Positions 33,801 through 42,429 are shown, counted from the stretch's first letter. The stretch is 64,000 nt of DNA from VXPQ01 sp965232485 (GCA_965232485.1 OZ246975.1:1488001-1552000); one strand, 5' to 3'. Numbers and translations: made by a program. Notes: generated by a model not told the origin, from the letters alone.

Positions 33801-33975
33801 CGATCTTGTTGTTATGGCCCTGCTTTTTCAGCCAGGCGGCGAGCAGCTCATCCTCGATGTTTCGGTTATGAGCACGGTCTTTCCGGTTGCCGAGATAGGC
33901 ATAGCCCAGCGCGTCCCGGAAGAACTCGACCACGCGCTGTTGTGTGCGGATTTCCCGTTCGCCGACGCCGCTCAT
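30844..33975 (-). CDS. hsdR: Type I restriction enzyme subunit HsdR (system 1)
   Basis: A 1043-aa motor-nuclease that translocates and cuts DNA when the HsdM/HsdS complex finds unmethylated target sites. The N-terminal nuclease shows the PD-(D/E)xK pieces RPDLVLY (D136) and LELK (149-152). The SF2 helicase motifs are GSGKSLTMVW (Walker A, 280-289), DECH (389-392) and GFTGTPLLKND. The long C-terminal helical part fits HsdR. All key residues are present, so it should be active. The ATG at 33975 overlaps the stop of the DUF4062 gene by four bases. Confidence 0.95.
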   Translation of the reverse strand: MSGVGEREIRTQQRVVEFFRDALGYAYLGNRKDRAHNRNIEDELLAAWLKKQGHNNKIADKARSELSKAAALGGSKTLYDANSEVYGLLRYGVKVQPGVGERNVTVWLIDWNNPANNDFAIAEEVTVTHRDTKRPDLVLYVNGIALGVLELKRSIVSVTKGIRQNLDNQKKEFIQPFFATMQLVMAGNETEGLRYGVIETLEKYWLRWKEADAHPAAADNPLLRELSQLCDKKRLLEIVHDFIVFDAGVKKVCRHNQYFGVRAAQTRVNRREGGIIWHTQGSGKSLTMVWLAKWIRENVTDPRVLIITDRTELDEQIEKVFKGVSENIYRTSSGADLAGVLNTGDEWLMGSLIQKFGASEEGDIDAFIKDIRSKLPRDFHPKGNIFVFVDECHRTQSGKLHNAMKELLPGAMLIGFTGTPLLKNDKRRSIETFGPYIHTYKYDEAVGDGVVLDLRYEARDIDQNITSQDKIDQWFEAKTRGLTDLARAQLKQRWGTMRSVLSAQDRLEKIVSDILLDMETRDRLKSGRGNAMLVSSSIYSACRFFEMFQKHGLAGKCAIVTSYKPAPADIKGEETGEGLTEKLRQYEIYRKMLAAYFNESEDTAMKKVGKFEQEVKKRFVDEPGQMKLLIVVDKLLTGFDAPPATCLYIDKQMQDHGLFQAICRVNRLDGEDKEYGYVIDYKDLFRSLEKSVKDYTGEAFDGYDVADVEGLLQDRLEQGRKRLDEKREAIKALCEPVAPPCDTSAYLHYFCARDSGDAAQLKSNEPKRLSLYKQTAAFLRAYANLANEMREAGYSEAEAQEIKEEVSHYEKVRQGVKLASGDYIDLKVYEPAMRHLLDTYIRAEESETLSTFDDKTLVQLIVERGEEAVDGLPESIRGNREAIAETIENNVRRLIIDEMAVNPRYYEKMSELLDNLIRQRKQEAIDYKEYLQRIVDMAKDVGKPENRIPYPTGINTTSLRALYDNLGNNQSGGGYAGVHEPSSSIKRETAIALDRAIRNVKKADWRGNVMKEREVRHAIRSALNGNDALVDYIFELVKNQPDY

Positions 33976-35600
33976 GATTCTGTGCCTTCTGTTCTGAGGT
34001 TCTCAATAACGGCGCGCCCCTTGTCCGTCAGCCGATATTTCTGATTCGGACTCCTCGGTTTATCGGGGATAGTCATTTCCAGAAGATCCTCTTTCAACAG
34101 TCGGTCAAGCCATGTTCTGAAGTTTCTCGTTCGGCTTGAATAGCCCAAGGTACGCAGCAGCATTGCACTCGTCACGGCACCGCCAACGCACACTTGCAAC
34201 ATAGCGATTTCTTTGTCCGACAATACTGCCTGGACCCCTTCTTGGACCCCAGCCTTGTCTGACTCTGGCTGCCCACCTGCTTGCACCCCTTCCTGGACCC
34301 CGGCTTGGACCCCTTCCTGGACCCCGGCTTGGACCCCTTCCTGGACCCCGGCTTGGACCCCTCCTTGCACTTTTGCCAGTTGCGTCGCGTAATCGGGTCG
34401 CCGAATCGTCGTCACGAAGCCCCCGCTGGCAACGAACTCCGGTTCCCGCAAGTTGACCGCCGCACAGCGTCGGATCATGTCCACCGTTCCGGTTCCCATG
34501 CGTTCGATGTACCCGGCAAGGTACATGGATTCCGCCAGCAAAGGATTACGAGGCAACGACTCATGAGGAACGCGCAGTTTCTCTACAGTCAGCGGCGGCG
34601 GCAGTTGACCCGTATTCATGACATCCAACCGGTCTGAGAAAAGCATCACTTGCACGCTGCTGTTATCCGTATAGTCGCGATGGACCACCGCGTTTACAAT
34701 GGCTTCGGTCACTACTTCCTTCGGAATCTCATAAGCTGTCGGGACTTCAATGGTCTCTGCCCGCGTGCCTATCGACAACGCGACTTTGCTCAATACGAAG
34801 TCCACCGCCTGGTCCACCAGATCGAACACCGTTCCCTTGTAGACCTGATAGGAGGGGATGGGTTTGGCGACCTGCGTACCGTGGAAGTGGGCGCACTTGA
34901 TCTCGGACGAGATCAAAAACCGTTGCGGCGCCTTGCCGAACAGCAACACGGCGGCATTGGTCAACCGACCCTTGTTCAACAGGTTCAGATGCTTCAGCAA
35001 GTCCTCCGGCGGGGTATTTTCGTCCAGTGGAAACTGTCTTATCCCGCGGGCCGTGCGGATGAATCGAGTCATCCGTTCGGTATCGAGATCGTCAAGCGCG
35101 GCTCCTTCGCAAGGGGCCGCGTCGAACGGCCCGAAGCGCAGCAGTTCCTTGTCTTCAAGGTACTCCACCAATGCGGCGTAGAGACCAATCACGAGTTCTT
35201 CCTGCGTATCGAACCGTTTGCGGATCAGCCCGGCTTCGGCCTTGCCGATCAACGCCTGCATCTTCGGATGCCGAACGCCGGGGTCCATATTCTTCAGGAA
35301 GATCAGGCGATGCTTGCCGAGCGCCGTGGCGTGATCGAATTCCCGTTCCGTCGGCGATAGTCCGGTATCGTCGGCGGCCCCGTAGTCTTTTCCGAACAAG
35401 CCCACATAGATGTCGCAGCGCTCCACTTCATCCAAATAGACCTTGTCGGGACGCCTGTCCGAGGCCGGACTCTCCTCGAACAGGAAGCCTTCGAAGCAGC
35501 GCCGCATCAACGGGTCATTGCGCAGGTAATCGACAAGCGCCTTCCGTTCGCCTGCGAACTCCTTCTGTACGCTGCTGATGAAGATGCGGATGGGGGTCAT
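33972..35600 (-). CDS. DUF4062 / GHKL-type ATPase / winged-helix protein within the R-M operon
   Basis: A 542-aa three-part protein. Residues 1-100 are a DUF4062 domain (IRIFISSVQKEFAGERKALV; DIYVGLFGKDYG). The middle has AlbA_2/HATPase_c_4 features: LLFGKAPQRF, TEAIVNAVVHRDYTDNSSVQ (N-box-like), FSDRLDVMNTGQLP and RMGTGTVDMIR. A repetitive linker of VQAGVQEG octapeptides (about 405-450) joins a C-terminal winged helix (LLRTLGYSSRTRNFRTWLDR). Such proteins are usually called ATP-binding transcriptional regulators, and DUF4062 occurs in defence genes. It sits between hsdS and hsdR with ATGA overlaps on both sides, so it is made with the R-M enzyme and may control or assist it. Confidence 0.75.
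   Translation of the reverse strand: MTPIRIFISSVQKEFAGERKALVDYLRNDPLMRRCFEGFLFEESPASDRRPDKVYLDEVERCDIYVGLFGKDYGAADDTGLSPTEREFDHATALGKHRLIFLKNMDPGVRHPKMQALIGKAEAGLIRKRFDTQEELVIGLYAALVEYLEDKELLRFGPFDAAPCEGAALDDLDTERMTRFIRTARGIRQFPLDENTPPEDLLKHLNLLNKGRLTNAAVLLFGKAPQRFLISSEIKCAHFHGTQVAKPIPSYQVYKGTVFDLVDQAVDFVLSKVALSIGTRAETIEVPTAYEIPKEVVTEAIVNAVVHRDYTDNSSVQVMLFSDRLDVMNTGQLPPPLTVEKLRVPHESLPRNPLLAESMYLAGYIERMGTGTVDMIRRCAAVNLREPEFVASGGFVTTIRRPDYATQLAKVQGGVQAGVQEGVQAGVQEGVQAGVQEGVQAGGQPESDKAGVQEGVQAVLSDKEIAMLQVCVGGAVTSAMLLRTLGYSSRTRNFRTWLDRLLKEDLLEMTIPDKPRSPNQKYRLTDKGRAVIENLRTEGTES
34281..34352 (-). repeat. 24-bp minisatellite in the DUF4062 gene
   Basis: Three consecutive 24-base units (34281-34304, 34305-34328, 34329-34352) differ by about one position. 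They are followed by a partial unit and preceded by a degenerate unit at 34229-34255. Each encodes eight residues of the series Q-A-G-V-Q-E-G-V. The period is a multiple of three, so copy-number change would alter linker length without frameshift. Confidence 0.88.
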
Positions 35601-37525
35601 GGTGCAGTTCGTTTACCGTCAAAATCGAACAACCTCTGACAATTCTCGATTGCACGAGCGATATTGGCGTCCGAGAAAATGGGGCGGGTGAGTTTGGGCC
35701 TCCATTCCGGATTGCTGTAAATTATTTCTTTCACACGCCCAACCGAAATCTCCTCCCCAGCCCCACGCAATTCCTCCGCCGCCATGTCTACAGTCGTCAG
35801 CAGTTCCAGATCGTCGTTCGTCTTGTATCGAAACTGTTCCAACCATTGGAGGACTTCACTTCCGTACCATTTTTCGAAATAGCGTTCTGCTTCGTCAATA
35901 TTAGTACTCGCGACAAATCCTTGCCTTTTTCCACTTCTATGCTGGCGTACATAGTCCTTTTTAAGAGCGATCTTTTCCGGCCCACGGTAGCGGGTCTTCG
36001 GATTATACGGACCGGCTGCCTTCTTCAGATAACCCTCAGCATAGCCCTTTCCGTGCCGGTGAAGCAGGTACGAAAACTTGGTGTATCGCATTCGGCCCAG
36101 AGGATACTGTTCTTTGCCGAAATGCCTGGTCAACACTGAAACCACGACCGCTTCGTTGAACTGCCAGTTGTGCTTCTTTTCGGCAAGTCTTGCCCCTTCT
36201 GATTTCTCTGTGGTTGCCTTGGGTTGGACCAGCCGCACTCGACCGGTGAGAAGTTCCTGCATCATGCCATGCTTGATGTCGCGAGCCTTGTCTCGTCGTC
36301 GCTCCAGCGCGGCGATCTCGGCATCCATGTCGGAGAGGATAGAGGCGATAGCACGTTGTTCATCCAGCGGTGGCAGTAGAACGCAAATAGCACCGATTTC
36401 ACGACCGGATAACGAAGGAAGCGCGGTTATGGAGACGATCTTACCAAGCTCAATGGGGAGAAAGAGATAATAAAAAAATTGTTCGCAGACATCGGAAGCG
36501 GTCAGGATGAAGGCCATCATGTTGTTATCTAGACAGCTTTCTTGTGACAGTAGACGCTTCCTTTCCAAGAAGATTGCTGCCCCGATTTTGGCAAAAATAA
36601 CACTTCCCGCTGGAAATATGGTAGCCCCAAGCGTTCTCCTTACGTCTTCACTGATCCAGTGATTTGCACCCTTCAACAATAACTCATTCCCTTTATTATT
36701 GATGTCGGAAACCTTGAAAAACGGGTAGTCACCAGATTGATGCCCTTGAAAAGTGAGCGGAAAACCGTTTCCGCTACGGAATACTCCGAAGTCCGCGAGC
36801 TTTCCAAGTTTCCACTCCCCACCACACCCCGGAAGGCGGGTCTCCCCGGTAAGAAGTTGCTGCATGGCGGCCTGCTTGATAGCCCGCTTCTTGGCTATCA
36901 GCGCCTCCAGTGCCGCGAGCAACCCATCCACATCCGACAACACCTCGGCGATGGCACGTTGTTCGGCAATATCCGGAAAAGGAACGTTGATGGAGCGGAT
37001 AATTCCGAGATTTAAACCTCCACGTCCCCCATCTCCCGTGGACATTCCACGTAGTTCGTGGTAACGGAAATCAAGATTGAAATAGAGATATTCTGGGACA
37101 AAGAGGTCGTTCGGAAGAATTGCTACGATTGATTGATTGGTGCAAAGATCAACCAAACTAATGGCCACGGTGCCACGAGTCTTTCCTTGGCCAGCCAAGC
37201 CCACTAAAACACATCGAGGCGGCACGACCTTGGCATTGGATTCTCGAAGACCCCTTTCTGTAATCCGTCCAACAACATCTTTAACCAGCTTCTTGTTCAG
37301 TTCACCCGAACTCATCCAGCGGATTGCTCCATCCCAGTATTCGGGAACGCTTGTGCTTGGAGTGCCACCCGCTATGCACTCGGCGAAATTGCCTATGGCC
37401 TTTGTGTTCCAATCCTCCGGAATCACCCCCACCTCCGTCCGCTTGTAACCCACCGGCACCTCTTCCGATAGCGCACGACATCCATCTCCAAGGACGCTGC
37501 CCATTGTTCTTTGCCCGCTATTCAT
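35597..37525 (-). CDS. hsdS: Type I specificity subunit HsdS (system 1) with long C-terminal extension
   Basis: A 642-aa protein. Residues about 1-440 form a normal HsdS. The first target-recognition domain follows YKRTEVGVIPEDWNTKAIGN. Conserved helix 1 is DIAEQRAIAEVLSDVDGLLA to MQQLLTGETRL. A second recognition domain and conserved helix 2 (LDEQRAIASILSDMDAEIAA to MMQELLTGRVRL) complete it. Beyond this a further 200 residues (about 445-642) form an extra, mostly helical domain that ordinary HsdS (about 400-450 aa) lacks. The two recognition domains set the bipartite target sequence; the extension is unrecognised. The ATG at 37525 overlaps the DUF1016 gene end by eight bases. Confidence 0.88.
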   Translation of the reverse strand: MNSGQRTMGSVLGDGCRALSEEVPVGYKRTEVGVIPEDWNTKAIGNFAECIAGGTPSTSVPEYWDGAIRWMSSGELNKKLVKDVVGRITERGLRESNAKVVPPRCVLVGLAGQGKTRGTVAISLVDLCTNQSIVAILPNDLFVPEYLYFNLDFRYHELRGMSTGDGGRGGLNLGIIRSINVPFPDIAEQRAIAEVLSDVDGLLAALEALIAKKRAIKQAAMQQLLTGETRLPGCGGEWKLGKLADFGVFRSGNGFPLTFQGHQSGDYPFFKVSDINNKGNELLLKGANHWISEDVRRTLGATIFPAGSVIFAKIGAAIFLERKRLLSQESCLDNNMMAFILTASDVCEQFFYYLFLPIELGKIVSITALPSLSGREIGAICVLLPPLDEQRAIASILSDMDAEIAALERRRDKARDIKHGMMQELLTGRVRLVQPKATTEKSEGARLAEKKHNWQFNEAVVVSVLTRHFGKEQYPLGRMRYTKFSYLLHRHGKGYAEGYLKKAAGPYNPKTRYRGPEKIALKKDYVRQHRSGKRQGFVASTNIDEAERYFEKWYGSEVLQWLEQFRYKTNDDLELLTTVDMAAEELRGAGEEISVGRVKEIIYSNPEWRPKLTRPIFSDANIARAIENCQRLFDFDGKRTAP

Positions 37526-38681
37526 CGTCTTCGCTTTTCAGGTAGTTCAACTCTCTCCGGATGCTCTCCAGTTGGGCTACAAGTTCCTGTTTCGATGGCA
37601 GATAGAGTTGGTATTTCGATGCATAGATATTGGCTTCTTCCGGTAGCGTCAACTCAACCACGGCATCGTTCTTGTCACCGCAAAGCAGAATTCCGATGGT
37701 CGGAAGTTCGTCGTCCGTCTTCACATAGCGGTCAAAGTAGTTGACGTACATCTGCATCTGTCCCAAATCCTGATGGGTCAGTTCGCCACGCTTGAGGTCA
37801 ATCAGCACATAGCAGCGCAGTAGCCGATTGTAGAAAACGAGATCCACGCGGAAATGACTGTTGTCGAAAGTAAACCGCTTCTGCCGCGCCTCGAACAGGA
37901 AGCCTTTACCCAACTCCAGCAGGAAATGCTGAAGCCGATCGATGATCGCCGTTTCCAGTTCGTTCTCCGAATAGACAGGCTTTTCCTCCAACCCGAGAAA
38001 CTCCAGCACCAAGGGGTTCTTGATCAAGTCTGATGCTTTTTCGATGACCTGCCCCTCGCTGGCAAGCCGACGCACTTCCTCCTTGTCGCGGCTGAGCGCC
38101 AGCCGCTCGTACAGGGAGCTGTTAATCTGCCGTTTCAGCTCGCGCACACTCCAGCCGTTGTCCAAAGCCTCAATCTCGTAAAAACGGCGCTCCTCGGAAT
38201 TGTCGATGGTCAGCAGGGTGACGTAGTGGGACCAGCCAAGTACGAACTGTCCCGCCAATGCAACAGACAGTGTCTGTCGAATCTGTGGGGTGGATAACGA
38301 TCCGCTCAGTGGGGTGGCCAATTTCCGCGATGCTGTCTCGGAAATTGCTTGTCGATCCCTGGTCGGTTCGGTAGATTCAACAGACGGTGTCTGTTGAATC
38401 TCGGGGTACGCCAAGTAGAACTCGCGGAATTTCCGCAGGTTTGTGGGCGAACAGCCTTTGACTTCCCCGGCTATCAACTTGCAGGACAGACTGGCTATCA
38501 ACCCTCTGCCATATTCCGCCCTGTCCGCGCCATGCTGTTCATACTCGACGATATACCAGCCGAACAGCCAGTTCCGCACCACGAGTGAGCTATCAATAGC
38601 CCGTGCGGCCGAGTGTTGCGCTTCCTCGTGGGTTCGCCGAAACAATTCGACGAGATTTTCAAAATCGAATGTTTGACTCAT
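37518..38681 (-). CDS. DUF1016 (YhcG-type) PD-(D/E)xK nuclease-like protein
   Basis: A 387-aa protein with the N-terminal DUF1016 helical domain (VVRNWLFGWYIVEYEQHG; YGRGLIASLS; SPTNLRKFREFYLAYPE). The C-terminal nuclease-like domain contains FVLGWSHYVTLL, RLALSRDKEE, FRVDLVFYNRLLRCYVLIDLK (D-x-E/D-x-K-like core) and DDELPTIGILLC. YhcG proteins commonly sit inside type I R-M operons. They are proposed to be nucleases or Holliday-junction-type enzymes, but their role in restriction is not settled. Translationally coupled on both sides (ATGA with hsdM, eight-base overlap with hsdS). Confidence 0.88.
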   Translation of the reverse strand: MSQTFDFENLVELFRRTHEEAQHSAARAIDSSLVVRNWLFGWYIVEYEQHGADRAEYGRGLIASLSCKLIAGEVKGCSPTNLRKFREFYLAYPEIQQTPSVESTEPTRDRQAISETASRKLATPLSGSLSTPQIRQTLSVALAGQFVLGWSHYVTLLTIDNSEERRFYEIEALDNGWSVRELKRQINSSLYERLALSRDKEEVRRLASEGQVIEKASDLIKNPLVLEFLGLEEKPVYSENELETAIIDRLQHFLLELGKGFLFEARQKRFTFDNSHFRVDLVFYNRLLRCYVLIDLKRGELTHQDLGQMQMYVNYFDRYVKTDDELPTIGILLCGDKNDAVVELTLPEEANIYASKYQLYLPSKQELVAQLESIRRELNYLKSEDDE

Positions 38682-41116
38682 AGCGACACCCCCATCCGCC
38701 TCAAATGCCCCTCGACCTTCCCGCCGAATGCCTCCACTTCCTTCTCCAACTCCGGCAGCGTCCGGGCGTAGCGCTCCTCCAGTTCCTTAACCCGCCCGGC
38801 AAGCCGCTGGTTCAGCCGTTCGACTTCGCTCCCGATAGCGGCCCGGATATCGGCGAACCATTTGTCCTCCACCACCAGCGACTTGATCTCGGTTTCGGTA
38901 AGCGAGGCATAGCGTGCCAGCACCTGCTCGTTCAGCGCGGTCTGATGGTCCTTAACGGCTTTCCCCGCCTTCGATTCGGCTCCGATCAGAGCCAGACAGC
39001 GCATGAGCACTTCCCGTTCCTCGTCGCTCTCCGGCTCGCCCCGCACGGCCTTGAGTCTTGCCGCCGCCGCAGTTTTAGTAACTTTGCCCTTGTCGTTCAC
39101 CGCCTCTGCCAGCAGGCCCTCCTCCCCTGAGTGTTCTTCGACAAATTCTTCCAGTTCGCGGGCCGCGGACTCCTGCCTCGCCTGTAGCGCCTCGATTTCA
39201 GTCTGCTCATCGGCAAAGTAACACGCGACGATCAATTCCGGAGGAACCAGATCCATCTTGTATTTCTTGCGCTTGACGGTCAGGTCCGGCGTCTCCTTGA
39301 TTTTCTTTTCCTTGTCCTCGATAATCCTGCGCGGTCTGACGGCATCGGTCCAACCATCTTCTGCGATCAGATACACATCGTCCTGCATAACCTCGTCCCA
39401 GTAGTTCATCAGCCGCTGGTAAACATCGTACTGATCGAGCAACGGCAGATCGGCGAAACGCGCCAGCAGGTCTTCCGACAGGGTACGGATGACATCCCTG
39501 GGCTTGGCGCCCGGTGCAAGTCCCTTAAGAAGCGATTCGTGCGTCTCGCGCCAGGCATCGAAAATATTCGCAACCCGTTTCCTGTAATCCTTGAACTCGT
39601 CGTGGTCAAGGACCGTGTTTTTTACTTGCCTCGCCTCGATTCGAGCATCGCTGTAGCCCGGGCGACCGTTGCCCGCAAACAATGCCTGACGGAGCGAGGG
39701 GAAAATATTCCAGTATTTTTCAAGCGCGTCGATATCGCGGTCGGGAATGCCGCCGTTCAAATGAGCATCCAGATCGTGCAGATCCTCAGGCTCGCTGGAG
39801 TCTATGTAGCGCGGGATGTTGAGATTGTAATCGTTGGTCGGGTCGGCGATTTCGGCTACCGGCGCCATGCGGGAATACCGGGGCAATTCAATCTGCTTGT
39901 TGAATACGTCCACAATCTTGTGGATGTCCTGCGCGCGCAGGCGGTTCTTGTTGCCGTCCTTTAGAAAGCCCTTGCTTGCATCAATCATGAAGACGCCGGC
40001 GCGAGCACGGGCATGCTCCTTGTCGATGACCAGGATACAGGCGGGAATGCCGGTGCCGTAGAACAGGTTGGCGGGCAAACCGATGACGCCCTTGATAAAG
40101 CCGCGCCGAATAAGATTCTTGCGGATGTCGGCTTCCTTGTTGCCACGGAACAGTACGCCGTGCGGCAGGATAATCGCGCCCTTGCCTTTGTTATTGAGCG
40201 ATGCGATAAGATGCAAAAGGAAGGCATAGTCCCCGTTTTTTGGTGGGGGAATGCCGTACTCGAAACGCCTGAATCGGTCGTGGACCGGATCGAGCCCGTT
40301 CGTCCATGCCTTGGCGGAGAAGGGCGGATTGGCGACGGCGAAATCGAATGTCTTGAGGCCGTCGTTCCGGTTCGTGAAATACGGAGCGGCCAACGTGTTG
40401 CCATTCCACAGATCAGCAGTTTCGCATCCGCGATGCAGAATCATGTTCATCTTCGCCAGCGCCCAGGTGGCATTGTCCATTTCCTGGCCGTAGATGGCAA
40501 GGTTTGGCGTGGCGGCTTCGTCATACGCCTTGATCAAGAGCGAGCCTGAGCCGCAAGTGGGGTCGTAGACGGTGGGTTCCCTCAGTTCGCCGGCGCGCTC
40601 AATACCGATGACCTTCGCCATGATACGCGACACCTCGGCGGGCGTATAGAATTGTCCCTTGCTCTTGCCGGACTCGGTGGCGAAGTGCATCATCAGGTAC
40701 TCGTACGCATCGCCCAAAAGGTCGTCGCCCCCGGCGCGGTTGGCGCGAAAATCGAGATTCTCGAATATGCGGACCAGTTTCGAGAGCCGATCCTGCATCT
40801 CCTTGCCCTTGCCGAGTTTGCTTTCGTCGTTGAAATCGGCCTGGTCGATGACGCCCTTGAGAGCGTTTGCCTCGGCGAGCTTTCCTATGATCTTGTTGAT
40901 CTTATCCCCAATCTCCTTGTCGCCCTTGAGTTGCGCCATGTCGGCGAAGCCGCCGCCGTCGGGCACTTTGATGGGCGTGTCGGGCTTGTCCGAAACGTAC
41001 TTCATGAACAGCAGCGTCAGGACATAGTCCTTGTACTGCGAAGCGTCCATGCCGCCGCGCAATTCGTCGCAGCTTTGCCAGAGCGAGGAATAGAGTTGAG
41101 ATTTCTTCAGAGCCAT
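38678..41116 (-). CDS. hsdM: Type I DNA methyltransferase subunit HsdM (system 1), extended
   Basis: An 812-aa N6-adenine methyltransferase. The N-terminal HsdM domain (LWQSCDELRGGMDASQYKDY) precedes the SAM motif YDPTCGSGSLL (about 184-194) and the catalytic NPPF (263-266). The usual HsdM ends near 500 residues. Here a further 300 residues continue with charged, coiled-coil-like helices (ALQARQESAARELEEFVEEH; GRVKELEERYARTLPELEKE). With HsdS it methylates target adenines to mark self DNA, and with HsdR it forms the restriction complex. First gene of the six-gene operon; no clear promoter was seen in the 149 bases upstream. Confidence 0.93.
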   Translation of the reverse strand: MALKKSQLYSSLWQSCDELRGGMDASQYKDYVLTLLFMKYVSDKPDTPIKVPDGGGFADMAQLKGDKEIGDKINKIIGKLAEANALKGVIDQADFNDESKLGKGKEMQDRLSKLVRIFENLDFRANRAGGDDLLGDAYEYLMMHFATESGKSKGQFYTPAEVSRIMAKVIGIERAGELREPTVYDPTCGSGSLLIKAYDEAATPNLAIYGQEMDNATWALAKMNMILHRGCETADLWNGNTLAAPYFTNRNDGLKTFDFAVANPPFSAKAWTNGLDPVHDRFRRFEYGIPPPKNGDYAFLLHLIASLNNKGKGAIILPHGVLFRGNKEADIRKNLIRRGFIKGVIGLPANLFYGTGIPACILVIDKEHARARAGVFMIDASKGFLKDGNKNRLRAQDIHKIVDVFNKQIELPRYSRMAPVAEIADPTNDYNLNIPRYIDSSEPEDLHDLDAHLNGGIPDRDIDALEKYWNIFPSLRQALFAGNGRPGYSDARIEARQVKNTVLDHDEFKDYRKRVANIFDAWRETHESLLKGLAPGAKPRDVIRTLSEDLLARFADLPLLDQYDVYQRLMNYWDEVMQDDVYLIAEDGWTDAVRPRRIIEDKEKKIKETPDLTVKRKKYKMDLVPPELIVACYFADEQTEIEALQARQESAARELEEFVEEHSGEEGLLAEAVNDKGKVTKTAAAARLKAVRGEPESDEEREVLMRCLALIGAESKAGKAVKDHQTALNEQVLARYASLTETEIKSLVVEDKWFADIRAAIGSEVERLNQRLAGRVKELEERYARTLPELEKEVEAFGGKVEGHLRRMGVSL

Positions 41117-41265
41117 GCGTACGCGCTCAGAATGTTATTCCATGCAGAAAACGAAAAATCCCGACGATTCCGCCAGTTCGGCTTCAGATGCTGAGCGCAG
41201 CGCCGCCGAACCTGCCCGCCGCGCCTTCTCGGAAAAACCGCGCGCCCGCCCGAAACCGCCCTCTC

Positions 41266-42426
41266 CTACCGCTGATACCGATACCGCCGCAAGGCCTCCG
41301 GCTTTTTGGTTCTGTCCACGATCTCCCCGCAGTCCCTGCATCGAAAGACGACTTCCCGAGGCGGGCCGGTCACGCCCGCCAGGAAGTACACGGCGCTGAA
41401 CATGCCGTAGCGGACATGCGGAAAGACCCGGGGATGATCCTCGCCATGCCCGCAGGAACAGGCCGCGGCGGGCGACGGAGAAAACTCGGACGGGAGGAGC
41501 GATTCCGCTTCGGTGGCCTCCTTGCCCAGCGCCTGCGCATGACGGTAGTGCTCTGCATCTTCAGGCCGTTCCACAATGTGCCTGTCTACCGATAACCTTC
41601 CGGATCCCCACAGCACAAGCAGAATCAGCAGGAACAGGACGAGCGCAGAGAACTCCAGCGACTGCGTGGTCGCCAGCAGTCCGCCCTGCAAGTGCACGAC
41701 GAAAACAGCCCCGATGAGAATCGGCAACTGGACCAGCGCCGCAACGCGCGTGAAAAGGCCGACGGCGATCATGACTCCGCCCACAAGGTGGGACAACGCC
41801 ACATAGTGGATCAGCACGATGGACGTAAGCCACGCCGACGACGAGGGACCAAGCAGGTCGATAAACGCAGACGAATTCGAAATAAACAGAACGCCCCGCG
41901 CAAACAGCCCGACGCCGAGATAAATCCTGAGCAGCTCGAACGCAATGTTGCCCAGACGTTCGAGCCGCTCGCCAATCGAACGAAACGGAACGAAACGCCG
42001 CGCGCTCCAGAAAGCATCGACGGACCAGTGGCCGGATCCATGCAGAAAAATCGGGATCAGCAAAAACAGTACGAGCGCCGAAAATTCGAAAGATTGGCCC
42101 GCGGCAAACAAACTGCCCCGGAGATGGACCAAAAAAACAGCGCCCGCGAGAATCGGTACTTGCGACAAGGCCGCCAGGCGGGTATACAATCCGACGGCCA
42201 GCATGGCCCCGCCCAGCAGATGTACGCCCGTCACGATATACATGAAGGCAGGCGAAGCAAGGATGGAAGCCTCGCTGCCCGCCACCAGCGCCGCGAAAGC
42301 GTCGGGACGAAGCAAAAAAAACAGGCCACGAACAAAAAGTCCGGCCCCGAGATAGATACGCAACAGATCGAAAGCGATATCGCGATTCGCCTCAAGGCGC
42401 TGCGCCAGCGTCATGGACGTAGACAT
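41266..42426 (-). CDS. Tandem DoxX-family membrane protein with C-terminal Cys-rich tail
   Basis: A 386-aa protein made of two similar four-helix DoxX units. Residues about 15-135 have FDLLRIYLGAGLFVRGLFFL and HLLGGAMLAVGLYTRLAALS. Residues about 160-285 have FELLRIYLGVGLFARGVLFI and HLVGGVMIAVGLFTRVAALV. The duplication is evident at the residue level. The last 90 residues are soluble, with CSCGHGEDH and CRDCGE as possible metal-binding pairs. DoxX proteins act in membrane redox or sulfur/quinone-linked roles that are poorly defined. It ends four bases from hpf on the backbone block between the two R-M systems. Confidence 0.8.
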   Translation of the reverse strand: MSTSMTLAQRLEANRDIAFDLLRIYLGAGLFVRGLFFLLRPDAFAALVAGSEASILASPAFMYIVTGVHLLGGAMLAVGLYTRLAALSQVPILAGAVFLVHLRGSLFAAGQSFEFSALVLFLLIPIFLHGSGHWSVDAFWSARRFVPFRSIGERLERLGNIAFELLRIYLGVGLFARGVLFISNSSAFIDLLGPSSSAWLTSIVLIHYVALSHLVGGVMIAVGLFTRVAALVQLPILIGAVFVVHLQGGLLATTQSLEFSALVLFLLILLVLWGSGRLSVDRHIVERPEDAEHYRHAQALGKEATEAESLLPSEFSPSPAAACSCGHGEDHPRVFPHVRYGMFSAVYFLAGVTGPPREVVFRCRDCGEIVDRTKKPEALRRYRYQR

Positions 42427-42429
42427 AAC

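Noticed and set aside
34281..34352. CRISPR-like array
   Set aside because: The 24-base repeats are directly adjacent without spacers and are in frame inside a protein; they form a minisatellite.
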